Below are positions 10,472 through 22,582 of a stretch of DNA of 64,000 bases, one piece after another. The translations under genes and the position numbers were made by a program. Under the pieces are notes generated by a model that searched no databases, was not told the DNA's origin, and worked only from the letters and a program-made list of their open reading frames with translations. Within the stretch, counting starts at the first letter, position 1, and the number at the start of each line of letters is the position of its first letter. The DNA comes from Panax quinquefolius (Eukaryota > Streptophyta > Magnoliopsida > Apiales > Araliaceae): the NCBI GenBank assembly GCA_020205615.1, contig CM035165.1, positions 85,064,005-85,128,004 of the forward strand. The letters run 5' to 3'.

Positions 10472-11751
10472 TTATCGACGCACCTGGCTTTTCATATTCA
10501 TATCTACTTGATTCAATAGCTTGTCTTGTTCCTCATTCTTTTTGTCAGTAGCCCTTATGAATTTTTCCAAGGCTTCCTCCCAACCTGATTTCTTCTCTGG
10601 TTGTTGTTGAGTCTGATTTTGAAATCCGGATGTGTTTTGTTGTCTAGGTGCTTGAGCTGAAGCTTGATTATTACTCCATGAAAACCCTGGATGATTTCTC
10701 CAACCTGGATTATATGCATTTTGAGTCGGATACGGTTGAGTTGAGCAATTATAGCTCCCTACGAACTGAGCTGATTCAGAATTTATGGCACATTGCTCCA
10801 TAGCATGACCCCCATCACATATTTCACAAACCATTGCTACCTGCTGTGTGGATGGTGGACTCCATGTTTCCATTTTTTTAGCCATTGCGGCAACCTGTGC
10901 TGCTAATGCTGTCATAGGATCCACTTCAAACTTTCCCGATGTTTTCGGGGGATTCGACCTAGTCATGGGCCACTGATAGTTGTTGGTGGCCATCATTTCT
11001 AACAGTTGATATGCCTCATCAAAATTCTTAGACATGATTGCTCCCCTCTCACGCATCAATATCGGCTTTGTGGGTGCGTGCAAACCATCACAAAATATCC
11101 CCAACTGCATCCACTGTGGAATTCCGTGATGTGGGCACTTACGGAGCATATCCTTAAATCTTTCCCACACCTCATATAACGATTCTGAATTGAACTGTGC
11201 AAAGGTGTGAATATCGTTCCGTAGTTTTGCCGACTTCGCTGGTGGGAAGAATTTCGCTAGAAATTTTTGGGCCAAGTCGTCCCAAGTTGTGATTGAGCCA
11301 AGAGGCAGAGAATGTAGCCAACTTCGCGCTTTATCTTTCAAAGTAAACGGGAACATCCTCAACCTTACATCATCTTCCGTTACATTATTGAATTTGAAGG
11401 TGTCGCAAACTTCCAAGAAACTTAGAATATGCTCATTAAGATCATCTATCGAATTACCCCAAACCGATATGTATTCTCAGAAAGATCCGAATTGTTCCGG
11501 TTTTATCTCTAAACTGCTGTCAGATTGATTGTCAGCCTCCTAATACTCGACTGTATATCCGTGACATTCGGCATGGCGTAATCCCTAAGTGATTTTTGTT
11601 CGTTCCCTGCCATGTTCACGGGTATTTCTTGGTCTTCGAGTTCTTCTTCCAAATGTATAACCTCACTAGTCAACCACAATTTCCGAAACTTCCTTTCGAT
11701 GTCGTCTGTATACGGAAAAAGTTCCTTTTTAGCTCTTGATCTAGTGTGCAT
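10472..11751 (-). pseudogene. Gag of element C (Athila-like), frameshifted
   Basis: A minus-strand start near 11751 (MHTRSRAKKELFPYTDDIER) leads to MAGNEQKSLRDYAMPNVTDI, the typical N-terminal gag region of this group. A frameshift near 11420-11510 separates it from the main gag core, with FKFNNVTEDDVRLRMFPFTL, ARSWLHSLPLGSITTWDDLA and FLAKFFPPAKSAKLRNDI. A CCHC-type zinc knuckle CEICDGGHAMEQC (C-x2-C-x4-H-x4-C) follows near 10810, then an Asn/Gln-rich tail. Gag forms the particle that packages element RNA. The frameshift shows that this copy is decayed. Confidence 0.88.
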
Positions 11752-11849
11752 ACACCCACAAAGAATTCCTGCAAATACAAGAGGAAAATAAGTAACGTTT
11801 AAATTAAGACCGAATTGATTATAACTAATATGAAATTAATATTAATAAA

Positions 11850-11868
11850 GAATTCCCAAGAATGGCCA
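11850..11868 (-). other. Primer binding site of element C, decayed
   Basis: On the minus strand TGGCCATTCTTGGGAATTC follows the LTR end. It resembles a mutated TGGCGCCGTTGCCGGGGA, the primer site I associate with Athila/Tat elements. The spacer between LTR end and primer site is AGTTTTT. Confidence 0.55.
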
Positions 11869-11875
11869 AAAAACT

Positions 11876-13120
11876 TGTTGGTCGATTTCGCAATCAATGA
11901 ATACGTGCAAGTATACACGGTCAACAAGTAATAAAGTGATAAGATAGAGTGTCGATCCCACAGAGAATTCTAATTAATAAATTCCAACTACTAGCACTAT
12001 ATCAATCCAATTTTATTTAAACAACCATAAATTGTGATTTTTCGAATTGATAAAACTAAATTAAACAATTAAAAGAGATTATTCTAAATTAAATCAAATA
12101 AACAAAACTATGATTCGAATGTATTCAGATAAAAAAAGATTAAGACTTCAATATCCCCAATTATGAACTATAAATCAATTATCCAATTATCCCAATTATT
12201 ATGCCTAACGAATTGTTAACAGGAATTCTCATATGCCAAAAGTCCTTTCCCAAGTGATCAATTGACTTCTATTTAATCCAGATTAATCTTGCTATATTCC
12301 TATGCAAAACAATTGCATTAAACTCCTTCAATTCCAATTCCTTATGTGTTACATGCGGTGAACAGATATTTCCATTCAATTCACAAACCTAATTATTCAC
12401 CATGCAAATAACTAAGTCACACGTTATCAAACCCAGTTCTAACCCTAGAATTCCTCTTTCAATTCCTTCTAGAGTAACAAGGTAATTATTGGCCAACTAA
12501 TTAATCAATAAATGCAAGGCAAGATAAACAATTCACTTTAACATAAATAATTGGAATAAATTGAATAACTAATTCATAGCCATAAAAGGTTCAATTGAAA
12601 TCTTAATTAAAGAATTAGTTCATAACGGAAATAAGAACCAACAATCTTTGAAAAATCATCCTTAAAGAATTACACAAATTGAAAATAAGGAGAAGAAGAA
12701 AAACTCTTAAGCCAATCCTTAGTCTTCAAGTAATCCTTTGCTTAGCCTCCAATGATGAATGATAGATCTCTTAATTCAGCAACATAAACCTTATATAGCC
12801 TCCCCCAATCCTAGTCCAAAACAACTTCCCAAATAAGCTCCCATTGCAGTCAAACCCTCGGTCAATGCGTATACTCGATTAACTAAAATCCCATCCCAGC
12901 GCCCCGACGCTGGGAATAATACTAGCCAGAGCGCCCCGACGCTGGTAGTCAGCGAAATTACCATATTGCCCTTATCAGCTTAAATTTCCCAATTTGCCCT
13001 TGTAGCTCCTGAATCTGCAAAACAACACCTAAACACCGTAAAAATACTTCTAAATGACTTGAGAATACAATAATTTAAACCCAAGTATATCCGATTTATG
13101 GGTATATTACCCAATCATCA
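11876..13120 (-). mobile_element. 5' LTR of Athila-like element C (about 1245 bp)
   Basis: On the minus strand it begins TGATGATTGGGTAATATACC at 13120. It contains two GCGCCCCGACGCTGG-type hairpins (12895-12950) and a TATATAA box (minus; plus 12791-12797). It carries the block with GTGGGATCGACACTC (minus; near 11948-11962) and ends ...CGACCAACA near 11876, next to the primer site. The first 121 bp match 538-658. The right neighbour (13121 onward) is the reverse family A LTR into which C was inserted, so the TSD would be ACGGG (13121-13125). The partner lies beyond the left edge. Confidence 0.85.
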
Positions 13121-15101
13121 ACGGGCCAATGATATTCGTGTATTCATCAATGGTCATGATTATACCGAATAATCCTTGGTCATAATCATACCAACAACTG
13201 TCCATCAATGAACTACAGGCCAATGAGGACTTTTACCACATCATTCGTTACATTACGGTCATGATTATACCGAATAATCCCTGGTCATAATCATACCAAG
13301 TCCATTTATGCACATAAGCCAAAGATGACTTTCATCACAATATAAACATGAGGATGATAACAATGACATAATAATTCAATAAAACAAGTTCAAGGATAAA
13401 TTTTAAAGATTTATAATTTAATTTATCCAGAAATCAATAACGTCCACATTGTCAACATGATACTGCTTTGTGGAGTAAAATTCAAGAATAATATTCATGT
13501 ACCAAAAATAATTTGGATGAAAAAAAAATATATTTTTCGGTGAATAAGATCCAAGTGAATAGTACTACGATTACCTAAAAGTGTCGAATACCCGAGTGAA
13601 TGATACTAGAGTGAATAGTAACCAATGAATAGTAACTCATGAATAGTACTCCAGCACGAAAAGTGCACCGAATACCCGAGTGAATAATACTAGAGTGAAT
13701 AGTAATCGGGTGAATAGTAACCCGTGAATAGTAACTCGTAAAAGAAAAAATATCAAAGAAAATGATATTTCATGACGAGTATAAAAGAAATGATATCTCA
13801 TACAAGTATAATAGAATATACGAAATTGCAAATGGATTTTCACCCGTCATGCGGTAATCCACGTAGACAGATCATTTTTGCAATTTAATAAAGAATGAAT
13901 ACGAAGGATCATTCACCATGCATGCGGTAATCCACATAGATAGGTTATTCCAACAGAATAATAAAGAATGGAACCAAGTCATGCGTAATCCGCATGCATG
14001 AGGATATTCCAATGTAATAATAAAGAACTAAACCGAAGTCATGCGTAATCCGCACGCATGTGATATATTCCAATGTAATAATAAAGAATGGAATAACAAC
14101 AGAATTCACCAGGCACGCGATAGATCAGCATGCAGATATGTTATTCAACATAATAATAAAGAATGGAATAATGTAAGAATTTCACCATGTATGCGTGTTT
14201 CAGACAGACAAAGTTATTCCAACATAATAATAAAGAATGGAATAACAACCCTTACGAGTATTGAAAGAAAATAACTCTCTTCATGAATACGAAAGAATAA
14301 TACCCCTTACCTTAGAAGAAGACTGGATACTGGAATAGTGAGGTAGCAGACTTCTCTTCTTCTTTCTCTTTATAATTTCTCTCTATAATAATTTCTCTAT
14401 AGCTTTAGTGAATTGGTGAGAAATGAAGGAAGAATGAGCTTCTATTTATAGGAAAATATAGTTTCGATAATTGCACGTTTTGGGGCTCAAAATATTACAG
14501 TATAATACCTTCATTTTTAATTTAGTCATGCAATGATTATCAAACTTGCACCACCTCCCCTAATAGTAAATAATGTGAATTAATAGTTCATTCATGTGAC
14601 TTAATAGTATAATCATGTGAAAATAACTAATTACAGTATAGTACCTTCATCTATACCTCCATTTTTAATTTAGTCATGCAAGTATTATCAATCTTGCACC
14701 ACCTCCCCTAATAGTACATGAATGTGAATCAATAGTACACACATTTGAACAAATAGTTATAAGCATGTGAAATAATAGCAATTAATTGCTCATTTATTTG
14801 ATTAATTACCCGATTAATCAATATAACCTCCAGACATCAATTATTATCGAAATAAATGTCGATTTCCACTAACACTAATAATTCCAACACAATGGAACTA
14901 TCAATTTCATCTTTAATCAACACGAACTTATTCATCATTAATATTATAATTCACAATATTTAAAAATCAGGTCATTCCCAAGAAAGAAGGGGCTTTCCGA
15001 TAAGGATTTCTCCTCGCAATTAGGTGACCAAACCTCTCATTGACAGAACTTCTAGACATTGTCAATATTGCAAATAATAATATGAATAACTTTGCCGTCT
15101 C
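13121..15101 (-). mobile_element. Reverse family A LTR, first part (base layer of the nest)
   Basis: This is the reverse complement of the solo LTR from about its position 4515 back to about 2760. It includes the ATTATGACCAGGGATTAT block, the ACTATTCA minisatellite (~13600-13740), the ~70-bp array with AATAATAAAGAATGGAA (~13870-14250), the TATA box (14443-14450) and the CTAATAGTA.../ACCACCTCCCCTAATAGTA block. It is cut on the left by element C and on the right by element B. It continues at 25306. Confidence 0.9.
15097..15101. repeat. TSD GTCTC, left, of element B
   Basis: GTCTC precedes the B 5' LTR and is repeated at 25301-25305 directly after the 3' LTR. The interrupted reverse A LTR resumes across the site. 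Confidence 0.95.
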
Positions 15102-17815
15102 TGTAAGACCCCAACTTATTATTAATGAAATTTAATTTTCTCTATTTATTATTTTGAAATAGTAAGGGTTGATGTGATTAATGTGGATAGTTAGGGGTAA
15201 AATACGCAAATATTTCAAAATAAGCAAGTGGTTATAAAATATTCATTGTTGTTCAGGAATATTCGTTTGGTCGTGGAATATTAAATGATCGTGTGGTAAT
15301 ATTAAATACGGTAGCGACCATGTGTGGGCCCCATAACGAAAAAGCGATTGGATGAAAAAAACGACAAATATAAGTTGGTTAAAAATAACTACAGAAGTTA
15401 TTATCAATTATATTGTTAAAATACTCTGGTGGTAAAAACACAAGAAGATTACCAGTATTGCACCAATTATTGATTCTTACGTAAGAAGGCACTACTCAAT
15501 AATGGTTATAGTAATTACTGCTCTCGTATTTTATTGAGTTAATAATAATTGCGTTGATATTTTATATTCATTGTTTTCAATAATTGTCATTACACAATAT
15601 TTTTCATTATCGAAAGCAATAATTCATATTATCTGAATAATATTATTAGATAACATTATTGGCAATGTCTAGAAAGTTCGTCTAAGGAGAGGTTTGGTCA
15701 CCTAATTGCACGCCAAAGAAGGAGAAATTCTTATTGGAAAGCCCTTCTTTCCTCGAACCTGCTCGTGTCAATATTGTGAGTCCGTAATATTATTTGTGAT
15801 TAATTAATTATTGATTCATATGATGAGGAAAATATTAATTTTATGTGGATATAGATGGAGAAAATTTTTAATGTGACAATTGTTGAAAATTAAAATTTTA
15901 TCTTTTTCTCGATAAAATAATTCATTTAAATATATTATTATATTTCAATAATATAATAATGGTGATATTTTTACAACGAATGTGGGATATATGAGTATAT
16001 GAGGAGGAAGAGTATTTTTGTTGCAATAAATGTTTAAAACATGTTAAACATGTTGGTGGACCCCATTTATTATTTGAAATTTGATTATAATTGTAAAATT
16101 GCCCGTTTGTGGATTTTGGTCAATTTTTATTTGGAATTTGGAAAACTTTCTTTCTCGTAAAGTTGTAGAGAATTGAATTTTCTATAAAAACTCGCGAGAT
16201 TCGAATTTTCTGATGAAAGGGCTATTTATTATGAATTATTGAAGTTCAAGTCTCAAATAATTGATTTTTAGAAGTTTAAAATATTTAAAATTAGAAAAAC
16301 GTTTTTCTTAATTTTTCTAGAATGTGGCATGTGTTTGATGGCTGAAATCAGATTCTAGGCATGCGAGGAAATTTATATAATTATATTATTAATTTATTAA
16401 TTTTTTCGCTTTTGTGTTCTAAGCAATTTCCTATAAATAGGGTGCTTAGGTTAGAATTGAAAATCACACCGTAAACTCAAGTTTTCTCTCTATATTATCG
16501 AAAGTGTATTCTTGTGAGTATTTTGAGTATACTTTGAGTATTGTTAGGCAAGGCAAGTTCCTTCAAAGACTATATCCCAGATTCCATTTAGTAAGTACTA
16601 ATCTTTCGAGGTAAGGGATGTTATTTTCTTCTCAAATGATATTATTTCTTCAATATCATTATCTTTGAAATATGGTTGAAACTTTTTATCAAATTTGGAA
16701 CTTTTTCATGTCGGGGTTACTATTCATGAGTTACTATTCACGAGTTACTATTCATGAGTTACTATTCATGAGTTACTATTCACAGTACTATTCAAGAAGC
16801 GTGAAGATGTTTTTTGGGAAATTTCTATCTTTTGGTGTCTGAGTTACTATTCACGATACTTATTAATTATTCACGATACTCTTGACTATTCAACCGAAAA
16901 ATAAAATTTCTTCTTTTGTCCAAAATATCTATTCGGATACTAGCTTTGATTGTATCCATGTTTTGATCATTCTTGAATTTTACACCACTATGATTATTTT
17001 TGAGGTATTTTTGGACGTGGATAAAACAAAGTACGAATCCTTAATCCTTAATCCTTCTCATTTTGTTTCACTGGATTCGTTTCTTTAAAAAAAATATCTT
17101 TCATCATCCTCGGTCTTAAATGATGATATTATTGAATATCTTTGGCCCGTAGTGCAAAAGATGAATGATTTCGAAGAATATCTTTGGGTCAGTAGTGCAA
17201 AGATGAACAGTGTTTAGAGGAACATGACTAATCGATGAATATCTTCGGCCAGAAAGTGTAAAAGATGAATATTTGATTCCGGATGTATATTGATTGATGT
17301 TACAGGATAAAAGATAGACGATGAACTTTTAAATTCATACATAGAAGATAGTAGTTTGCATTCTCTACTTAACTCTTCTAATGAATTATTATTTCATTGT
17401 GAATATTGATTTAAAATTTGTTGTCTATAGTATTCTATTAGATTTTTCCTGTTGAAGACTAACGATAATTTGTTGTATATTATCTTAGTCATAATATTCT
17501 TTATCGGGCTAGTTGAGCTTACCCTTTTCCTTTTTGTTCCATTTTTCTTCTCGTGAGGCTAGAATATAGCGTAGTACTAGTCTGGGGTATGGAATGAAGG
17601 TTTTAGAAAGAATTGTTTAGTAGTCCTCACCATTTTGTAAAATAATGTATCAATAAATGTGATGAGGATTTATTTGAGTATAGATATTGTCTAGAAGATA
17701 ATATTTGTATTCAAACTCATAGTTTTACTGGTTGTAATAATAAAGTTGTAGTTGTTTCGCATCATGTATTGACAACTCGTAATAGGTGATGTATACCTAT
17801 TTTGGGGGCATCACA
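15102..17815 (+). mobile_element. 5' LTR of element B (2714 bp)
   Basis: It starts TGTAAGACCCCAACTTATTA and ends GGGGGCATCACA. It matches 22583-25300 throughout, with scattered substitutions and small indels. Contents in order are the GAGAGGTTTGGTCACCTAAT block (~15690), a TATAAATA box (16432-16439), the GAGTTACTATTCA(C/T) minisatellite (~16715-16800), three repeats of GAATATCTT(T/C)GG...GTGCAAAGATGAA (~17130-17270) and the tail with GGTGATGTATACCTATTTTG. Confidence 0.95.
16432..16439 (+). promoter_or_regulatory. LTR TATA box (family B, 5' LTR)
   Basis: TATAAATA sits in TTTCCTATAAATAGGGTGCT. It is conserved at 23933-23940 in the 3' LTR and in reverse at 49833-49840, 52385-52392 and 58221-58228. 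It is the likely core promoter for the genomic RNA. Confidence 0.6.
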
Positions 17816-17817
17816 GT

Positions 17818-17831
17818 TGGTATCGAGAGCT
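17818..17831 (+). other. Primer binding site of element B (tRNA-Met type)
   Basis: TGGTATCGAGAGCT begins 2 bp after the LTR end. The standard plant initiator tRNA-Met site is TGGTATCAGAGC; the copy in element D (minus 56843-56830) matches it exactly. Here a G is inserted after TGGTATC. Confidence 0.8.
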
Positions 17832-18001
17832 TAGGATATGATCTCCAAGTGAGATCGGGAATAGAACTAGAGGGGAGAGACGAGTAAATCCTTCGCTAGT
17901 GTGTCCTACCTAAGCTTATTTTTTAGTTGGTCAAGATATAAGGATATTATGTGATATATTGATTTCCTTAATTAACCCTTGTTTTATTACAAGATTTGAG
18001 A

Positions 18002-19180
18002 ATGTCGACTAAGAATATTAACAATGGAAATGAGACCGTGGAGACGCTCAGACTACCAACGAGGAGAAGCGCGGCAACAGTGGCAATGTTCCTCCCATGA
18101 CCAACACCAATTGAAAGCAGATGATGAACGAGGGGATGTTTAGAAGCTTTTTTGCGCTCATGCAAAATCGCACGAGGAGACTCGTGTTCAAAAATATGAG
18201 GAGGAAATGATAGCAATTCACCAGTTGTCACGCCCAAGCGATTCAAAGAGTTGGGACCACAGAATTTAAGGGAAAGCCGATCCGATCATGGGGAAACATG
18301 GGTCAAGCAAATTACCAAGATATTCGATGTCTTGGGATGCACGGAAGAACAGAAGGTTCCATTCGCCACCTTTATGTTCCGTGTGGCAGGCGATTCATTG
18401 GTGGGAGTCTGTGAAGCGTACTCCATCCACCAACTTTTCAAGATGTCTTGGGAGACATTTCAGAAATTATTTAATGACAAATACTTTCCGAAAGTGTTCG
18501 GTCATCATGAAGGAAGTGTGGAGTTCATCGATTAGAACAAAAACAACATGACGGTGTCTCAAAGACGAGGCAAAGTTTGCAGAGTTATCCGTGTTTGCAC
18601 CTCATTTGGTGGAGAATGAGGAACGATGACGCGGATGTTTTGAGAGGTTTGAAACCCTAAGATACGACAATATCTCATTTCTCATAAATTTTCTCTCTAT
18701 TCAGATGTTGTAAACAGGGCTCAATTATTAGAGCGAGATAACGAGTACGGTCAACCGAGGGACCATAACCAGGATCGTATCAGAGATAGCAATCAATGTA
18801 ATAATGATAACCAAATGGAGAAAGAAAGCAGACGGACAAAAATGGTAACCACTCTGGTGGTAATCATGGCCATGAAAATAGAAGAAGCGAGTCAGAGGAG
18901 ATTTTAAAAGAGGAGATTTAACAACGACTATGTGAAGACGACAAAGGTCTGGCGAAGAATCGGTTCTAAGGAGGAGAACGACCACCGGCCATATGCTAAA
19001 TGCGAAAAAGAGGGACATATCACCAAACCGCCCACAACAGATTCAAGGTATGCTATAATTGTGGAAAGGAAGGACATATATTTCGAGATTCAGACAAGAG
19101 CGAAACCTAGTTCAATGGGACGGTGACTCAAAAGATCATCCCGAGAAAAGTCAAAGTCAAAGATTCCGGAAAGAGCGTTT
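18002..19180 (+). pseudogene. Gag of element B, decayed
   Basis: The start ATGTCGACTAAGAATATT at 18002 corresponds to the gag start of element D on the minus strand at 56657. The core is readable at 18251-18535, with TWVKQITKIFDVLGCTEEQK, FATFMFRVAGDS and FQKLFNDKYFP. Near 18990-19100 two CCHC zinc knuckles remain: the first has lost cysteines (YAKCEKEGHITKP), the second is close to CYNCGKEGHIFRD. Several frameshifts and stops separate these parts. The order matches the better-preserved gag of D at 55414-56657. Confidence 0.8.
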
Positions 19181-19189
19181 GTTGTGATC

Positions 19190-19800
19190 GGTCATAATGC
19201 GAGGAACCCAAATGAGGTGATCACGGGTAAGCTATTTATAAATTCTTGCGAAGTTTATACCTTACTTGATACCGTGTATACCCATTCATTTATCTCTCCG
19301 CATGTGCTCAACATTTAAACTTGACTCGGAGAAATTAGACTTTGACCTATCTGTGGAAACTCCGTTAGGAGAAACTTTCATCACATCCACTCGTTTATAA
19401 ATCTTGTTTGATTCAAGTTGGCACCATCACCTTACCGTTGACCTTATCTCTTTAAAGATACTTGCTTTTGATGTGATTTAGGGATTGATTGGTTAACTAC
19501 TCATCATGCCAAAATTGATTGTTTTCGTAAGGTTGTTAGTTTTCATATTCCTAACCAACCGTTGTATTTAATTCAAGCAACTAAACCATTAAAATCAATC
19601 ACCGTCATATCTAATCATAAAGCTATTCGCTTATTAAAAACGGATGTCAAGCTTTCTTAGCCCATGTTATGGATTTGAATAAAGACACGCCAAATTTGAA
19701 TAATATTCTGTTGTTATTGACTTTCCCGACGACGATTTCAAGAACTTCCTGCCTACCCGTAACGTGAAGTTGAATTCTTTATTGATCTTGAACCCGTACA
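19190..19800 (+). pseudogene. Protease region of element B, active site altered
   Basis: A frame near 19245-19300 reads VYTLLDTVYTHSFISPHV. The corresponding part of element D has LLDSGSTHSFISP, so the Gly of the D-S/T-G triad is Val here. Further stops follow. A retroviral-type aspartic protease is expected at this place, between the gag zinc knuckles and the RT. Confidence 0.65.
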
Positions 19801-21040
19801 AAGCCCATTTCTAAAACCCCATATCGAATGGCTCCTATTGAACTTCAGAGTTAAAGGTCCAACTACGTGAATTGTTGGACATCGGTTTCATTCTGGCCCT
19901 AGTACATCTCCTTGGGGTGCTCCTGCTTTTATTTGTAAAGAAGAAAGACGGAGTATGCGACTTTTGTATTGACTATCGGGAATTGAACCATGTCACCATC
20001 AAGAATAAGTATCCTATACCTCGTATTGATGACTTGTTTGACCAACGGTACAGTAAGGCACAATTCTTTTCAAAAATCGATCTTCGATTCGGATATCATC
20101 GGTGAAGATTAATCGAGGATATTCCAAAGACCGCTTTTTAGAAACCTAAGACGGGCATTATGAATTCTTAGTCATGTCTTTCGGATCGACTAATGCTCCT
20201 CATGGCTTTCATGGATATGATGAACCGAGTATTCAAGGAATATTTGGATCGCTTTGTTGTTGTCTTTATTGATGACATCCTTATATATTCCAAAAGTCGT
20301 GAAGATCATGAGCACCATTTGAAGTCGGTACTCCAAAGGCTTCGTGAAAACAAACTATATGCCAAATTAAAGAAATGCGAAGTTCGCTTGAGGAAGTAGC
20401 ATTCCTTGGGCACGTGGTGTTGAAACATGGAGTATCCGTTGATCCCGCCAAGATCAAGCAATACAAAGTTGGGAGCAACCCAAGTTTGGTGGATCAAGCA
20501 CGTAGCTTTTTGGGCTTAATTGGTTATTATCGGAGATTCGTGGAAGGGTTTTCTCTAATCGCTACTCCATTAACTCGCCTAACTCGGAAGGATACAAAAT
20601 TGCTTGGAGCGAAGAATGCGAGAAAAGTTTCCAAGAGCTTAAGAGGAGACTTATTTTCAAGACTGTTCTAACAATACCATCCGGTTCGGATGGATTTGTT
20701 ATCTGCCGATGCTTCGCAAAGGGTTAGGATGTGTTCTCATGCAACGTGGGAAAGTCATAGCCTATGCCTCATGACAACTTAAAGAGTATGAGAGGAATTA
20801 TCCTACTCATGATCTAGAGTTAGCAAGCAATGCGTTTTCAGCTTAAAGATATGGAGGCACTATCTATATGGGGAGAAAGTGGAGATATATTCGCACCATA
20901 AAAACCTTAAATATTTTTTTTCACTCAAAAAGAACTCAACACGCGGCAGCGTGACGTTGGCTCGAGCTATTGAAAGACTACGACCACACTATTCAATACC
21001 ATCCCGAAAAGCTTAACGGTAGTAGCCGACGCGTTGAGTA
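19801..21040 (+). pseudogene. Reverse transcriptase-RNase H of element B, decayed
   Basis: RT motifs remain in fragments: [20 protein letters not shown] and [14 protein letters not shown] (19940-20045), then [20 protein letters not shown] (20255-20315) with the FIDD catalytic box typical of chromoviruses. The thumb with GLIGYYRRFVEGFSLIATPL is at ~20515-20575. RNase H is recognisable near 20640-20900 only through frame changes. There is a tgactt-type linker and the ADALS-equivalent near 21020-21035. Numerous indels break every domain. Confidence 0.85.
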
Positions 21041-22240
21041 GAAGATCATATGCGAGAACGAAAAGCGATGATGTCAAGTATACGATAGAGCCAACTTTAA
21101 TAGAAAAGTTAAGGTTGCTCAAGCCACCCACCCTTGAGTCGATGCTGTATATGAAGAAGAAAGTACAAGAAGGAGCTATTCTTAAGCGAGAATTGATGAA
21201 GAAGGAATACTTTGAGTCCACTCTAGACTTTGTGTTCCTAACGACTCTAATTTGAAGTACAAGATTATGATGGAGGCACACAATACACCATTTGCAATCC
21301 ATCCTGGAAGTACTAAAATGTATCGTGATCTTCGACATACATTTTGGTGGAACAATATGAAGAGAGAGATTGCAAAGTTTATCTCAATGTGTTTAACTTG
21401 TCAACGTATAAAGGCGGAGCATCTAGTACCTAAGGGTCCGTTGCAACCACTTGAGATTCCGAAATGGAAGTGGGAACACATTACCATGGATTTCGTTACG
21501 GGTCTTCCTACGGTTTCTCAGGGCATCAATGCTATTTGGGTTATTGTTGATAGATTAACCAAGTCCGCTTTCATTTCTTGCCGACACGGAGACTTATTCA
21601 CTTGAACGCCTTGCTAGTATGTACGTGAATGAGATTGTGAGGTCACATGGCATGCCCGTATCCATAGTTTTGGATCGTTACCCAAGATTCACTTCAAGAT
21701 TTTGGGTTAGCTTGCAAAAAGCTATGGGCACGGATTTACGATTGATTCGCATACCATCCTCAAACGGACGGACAATCGAAAGGACTATTCAAACTCTTGA
21801 AGATTTATTAAGACTCGTGTCTTAGACTTCAAAGGGCGGTTAGGATAAGTATTTACCATTGGTAGAATTCTCCTACAACAACAGCTTATCGTGAAAGTAT
21901 AGGTGTGGCTCCATTTGAAGCATTATATGGACGAAAGTGTCGCTCTCCAAAGATATGTTGAGACGAGGTGGGTGAAGCAACATTGTTAGGACCCGAAGTT
22001 AGTACGTATGACTACGGAAAAGATCCAAATGATTCGACAACGATACAAACGGCACAAGATCGACAAAAGAGTTATGCGGATCTTCATCGAAAGGACGTGG
22101 AATTTAGTGTAAGGGATCATGTATTGTCATGAAGTTGCTCCATGGAAGGGAGTTACAAGATTTGGGAAGAGAGGAAAGCTCAATCCACGATTTATTGGTC
22201 CATTTCAAATTCTTGACCGAGTAGGAAATGTAGCCTATAG
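21041..22240 (+). pseudogene. Integrase of element B, decayed
   Basis: At 21252-21605 an open frame holds the HHCC zinc-binding region (HPGSTKMYRDLRHTFWWNNM and CLTCQRIKAEHLVPKG) and the start of the catalytic core (WKWEHITMDFVTGLPTV), including the first catalytic Asp. The second block at 21619-21825 has VNEIVRSHGMPVSIVLDRYP and FWVSLQKAMGTDLRL. The usual ...SDRD... triad member appears as LDRYP. The conserved APFEALYGRKCRSP-like segment is near 21910-21950 after frame changes. Confidence 0.85.
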
Positions 22241-22570
22241 ACTCGCGTTACCTCCGAAAGTATGTCTCGTGTTCATAATGTGTTTCACATATCTCATGCT
22301 TCAGTAAATATGTGAAAGACCCAAACCACATTATTGAGTTAGAACCCAGGACGAGATAGTCAAGACTTAACGATGAGGAGGTACCTATCAAGATCTTAGA
22401 TAGGAAGGAGCATGTCCCACGCCAAGAAAGGTCATACCACAAGTTAAAGTTTTGTGGAGGAATCATGCTATAGAGGAAATGACACGGGAATTGGAAACGG
22501 AAATGAAAGCGAGGTATCCTCACCTTTTGAAACACCAGTACGACGCCAATTTCGGAGGACTAAATTTCAT
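22241..22570 (+). pseudogene. Pol C-terminus of element B with chromodomain-like end
   Basis: By comparison with the intact frame of element E (61911-62219), this stretch encodes the VFHISMLRKYV...-type linker and the WRNHAIEEMT...YPHL motif (~22450-22535) that ends chromovirus pol. Several indels interrupt it. In active relatives a chromodomain guides integration to heterochromatin; that is family knowledge, not shown here. Confidence 0.65.
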
Positions 22571-22582
22571 AAGGAGGGAGGT
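22571..22582 (+). other. Polypurine tract of element B
   Basis: AAGGAGGGAGGT directly abuts the 3' LTR start at 22583. The equivalent tracts of D and E are on the minus strand (plus ACCTCCCC at 53825 and 61900). Confidence 0.85.

Noticed and set aside
538..13120. The 121-bp match starting TGTAGCTCC at 539 and 13001 taken as a complete short LTR pair
   Set aside because: The right copy continues into a 1245-bp LTR with TATA box and primer site. The left copy is short only because a family A LTR is inserted in it.
21252..21605. Open integrase frame as evidence of a functional gene
   Set aside because: The same pol has many stops and frameshifts on both sides, so the open stretch is residual.
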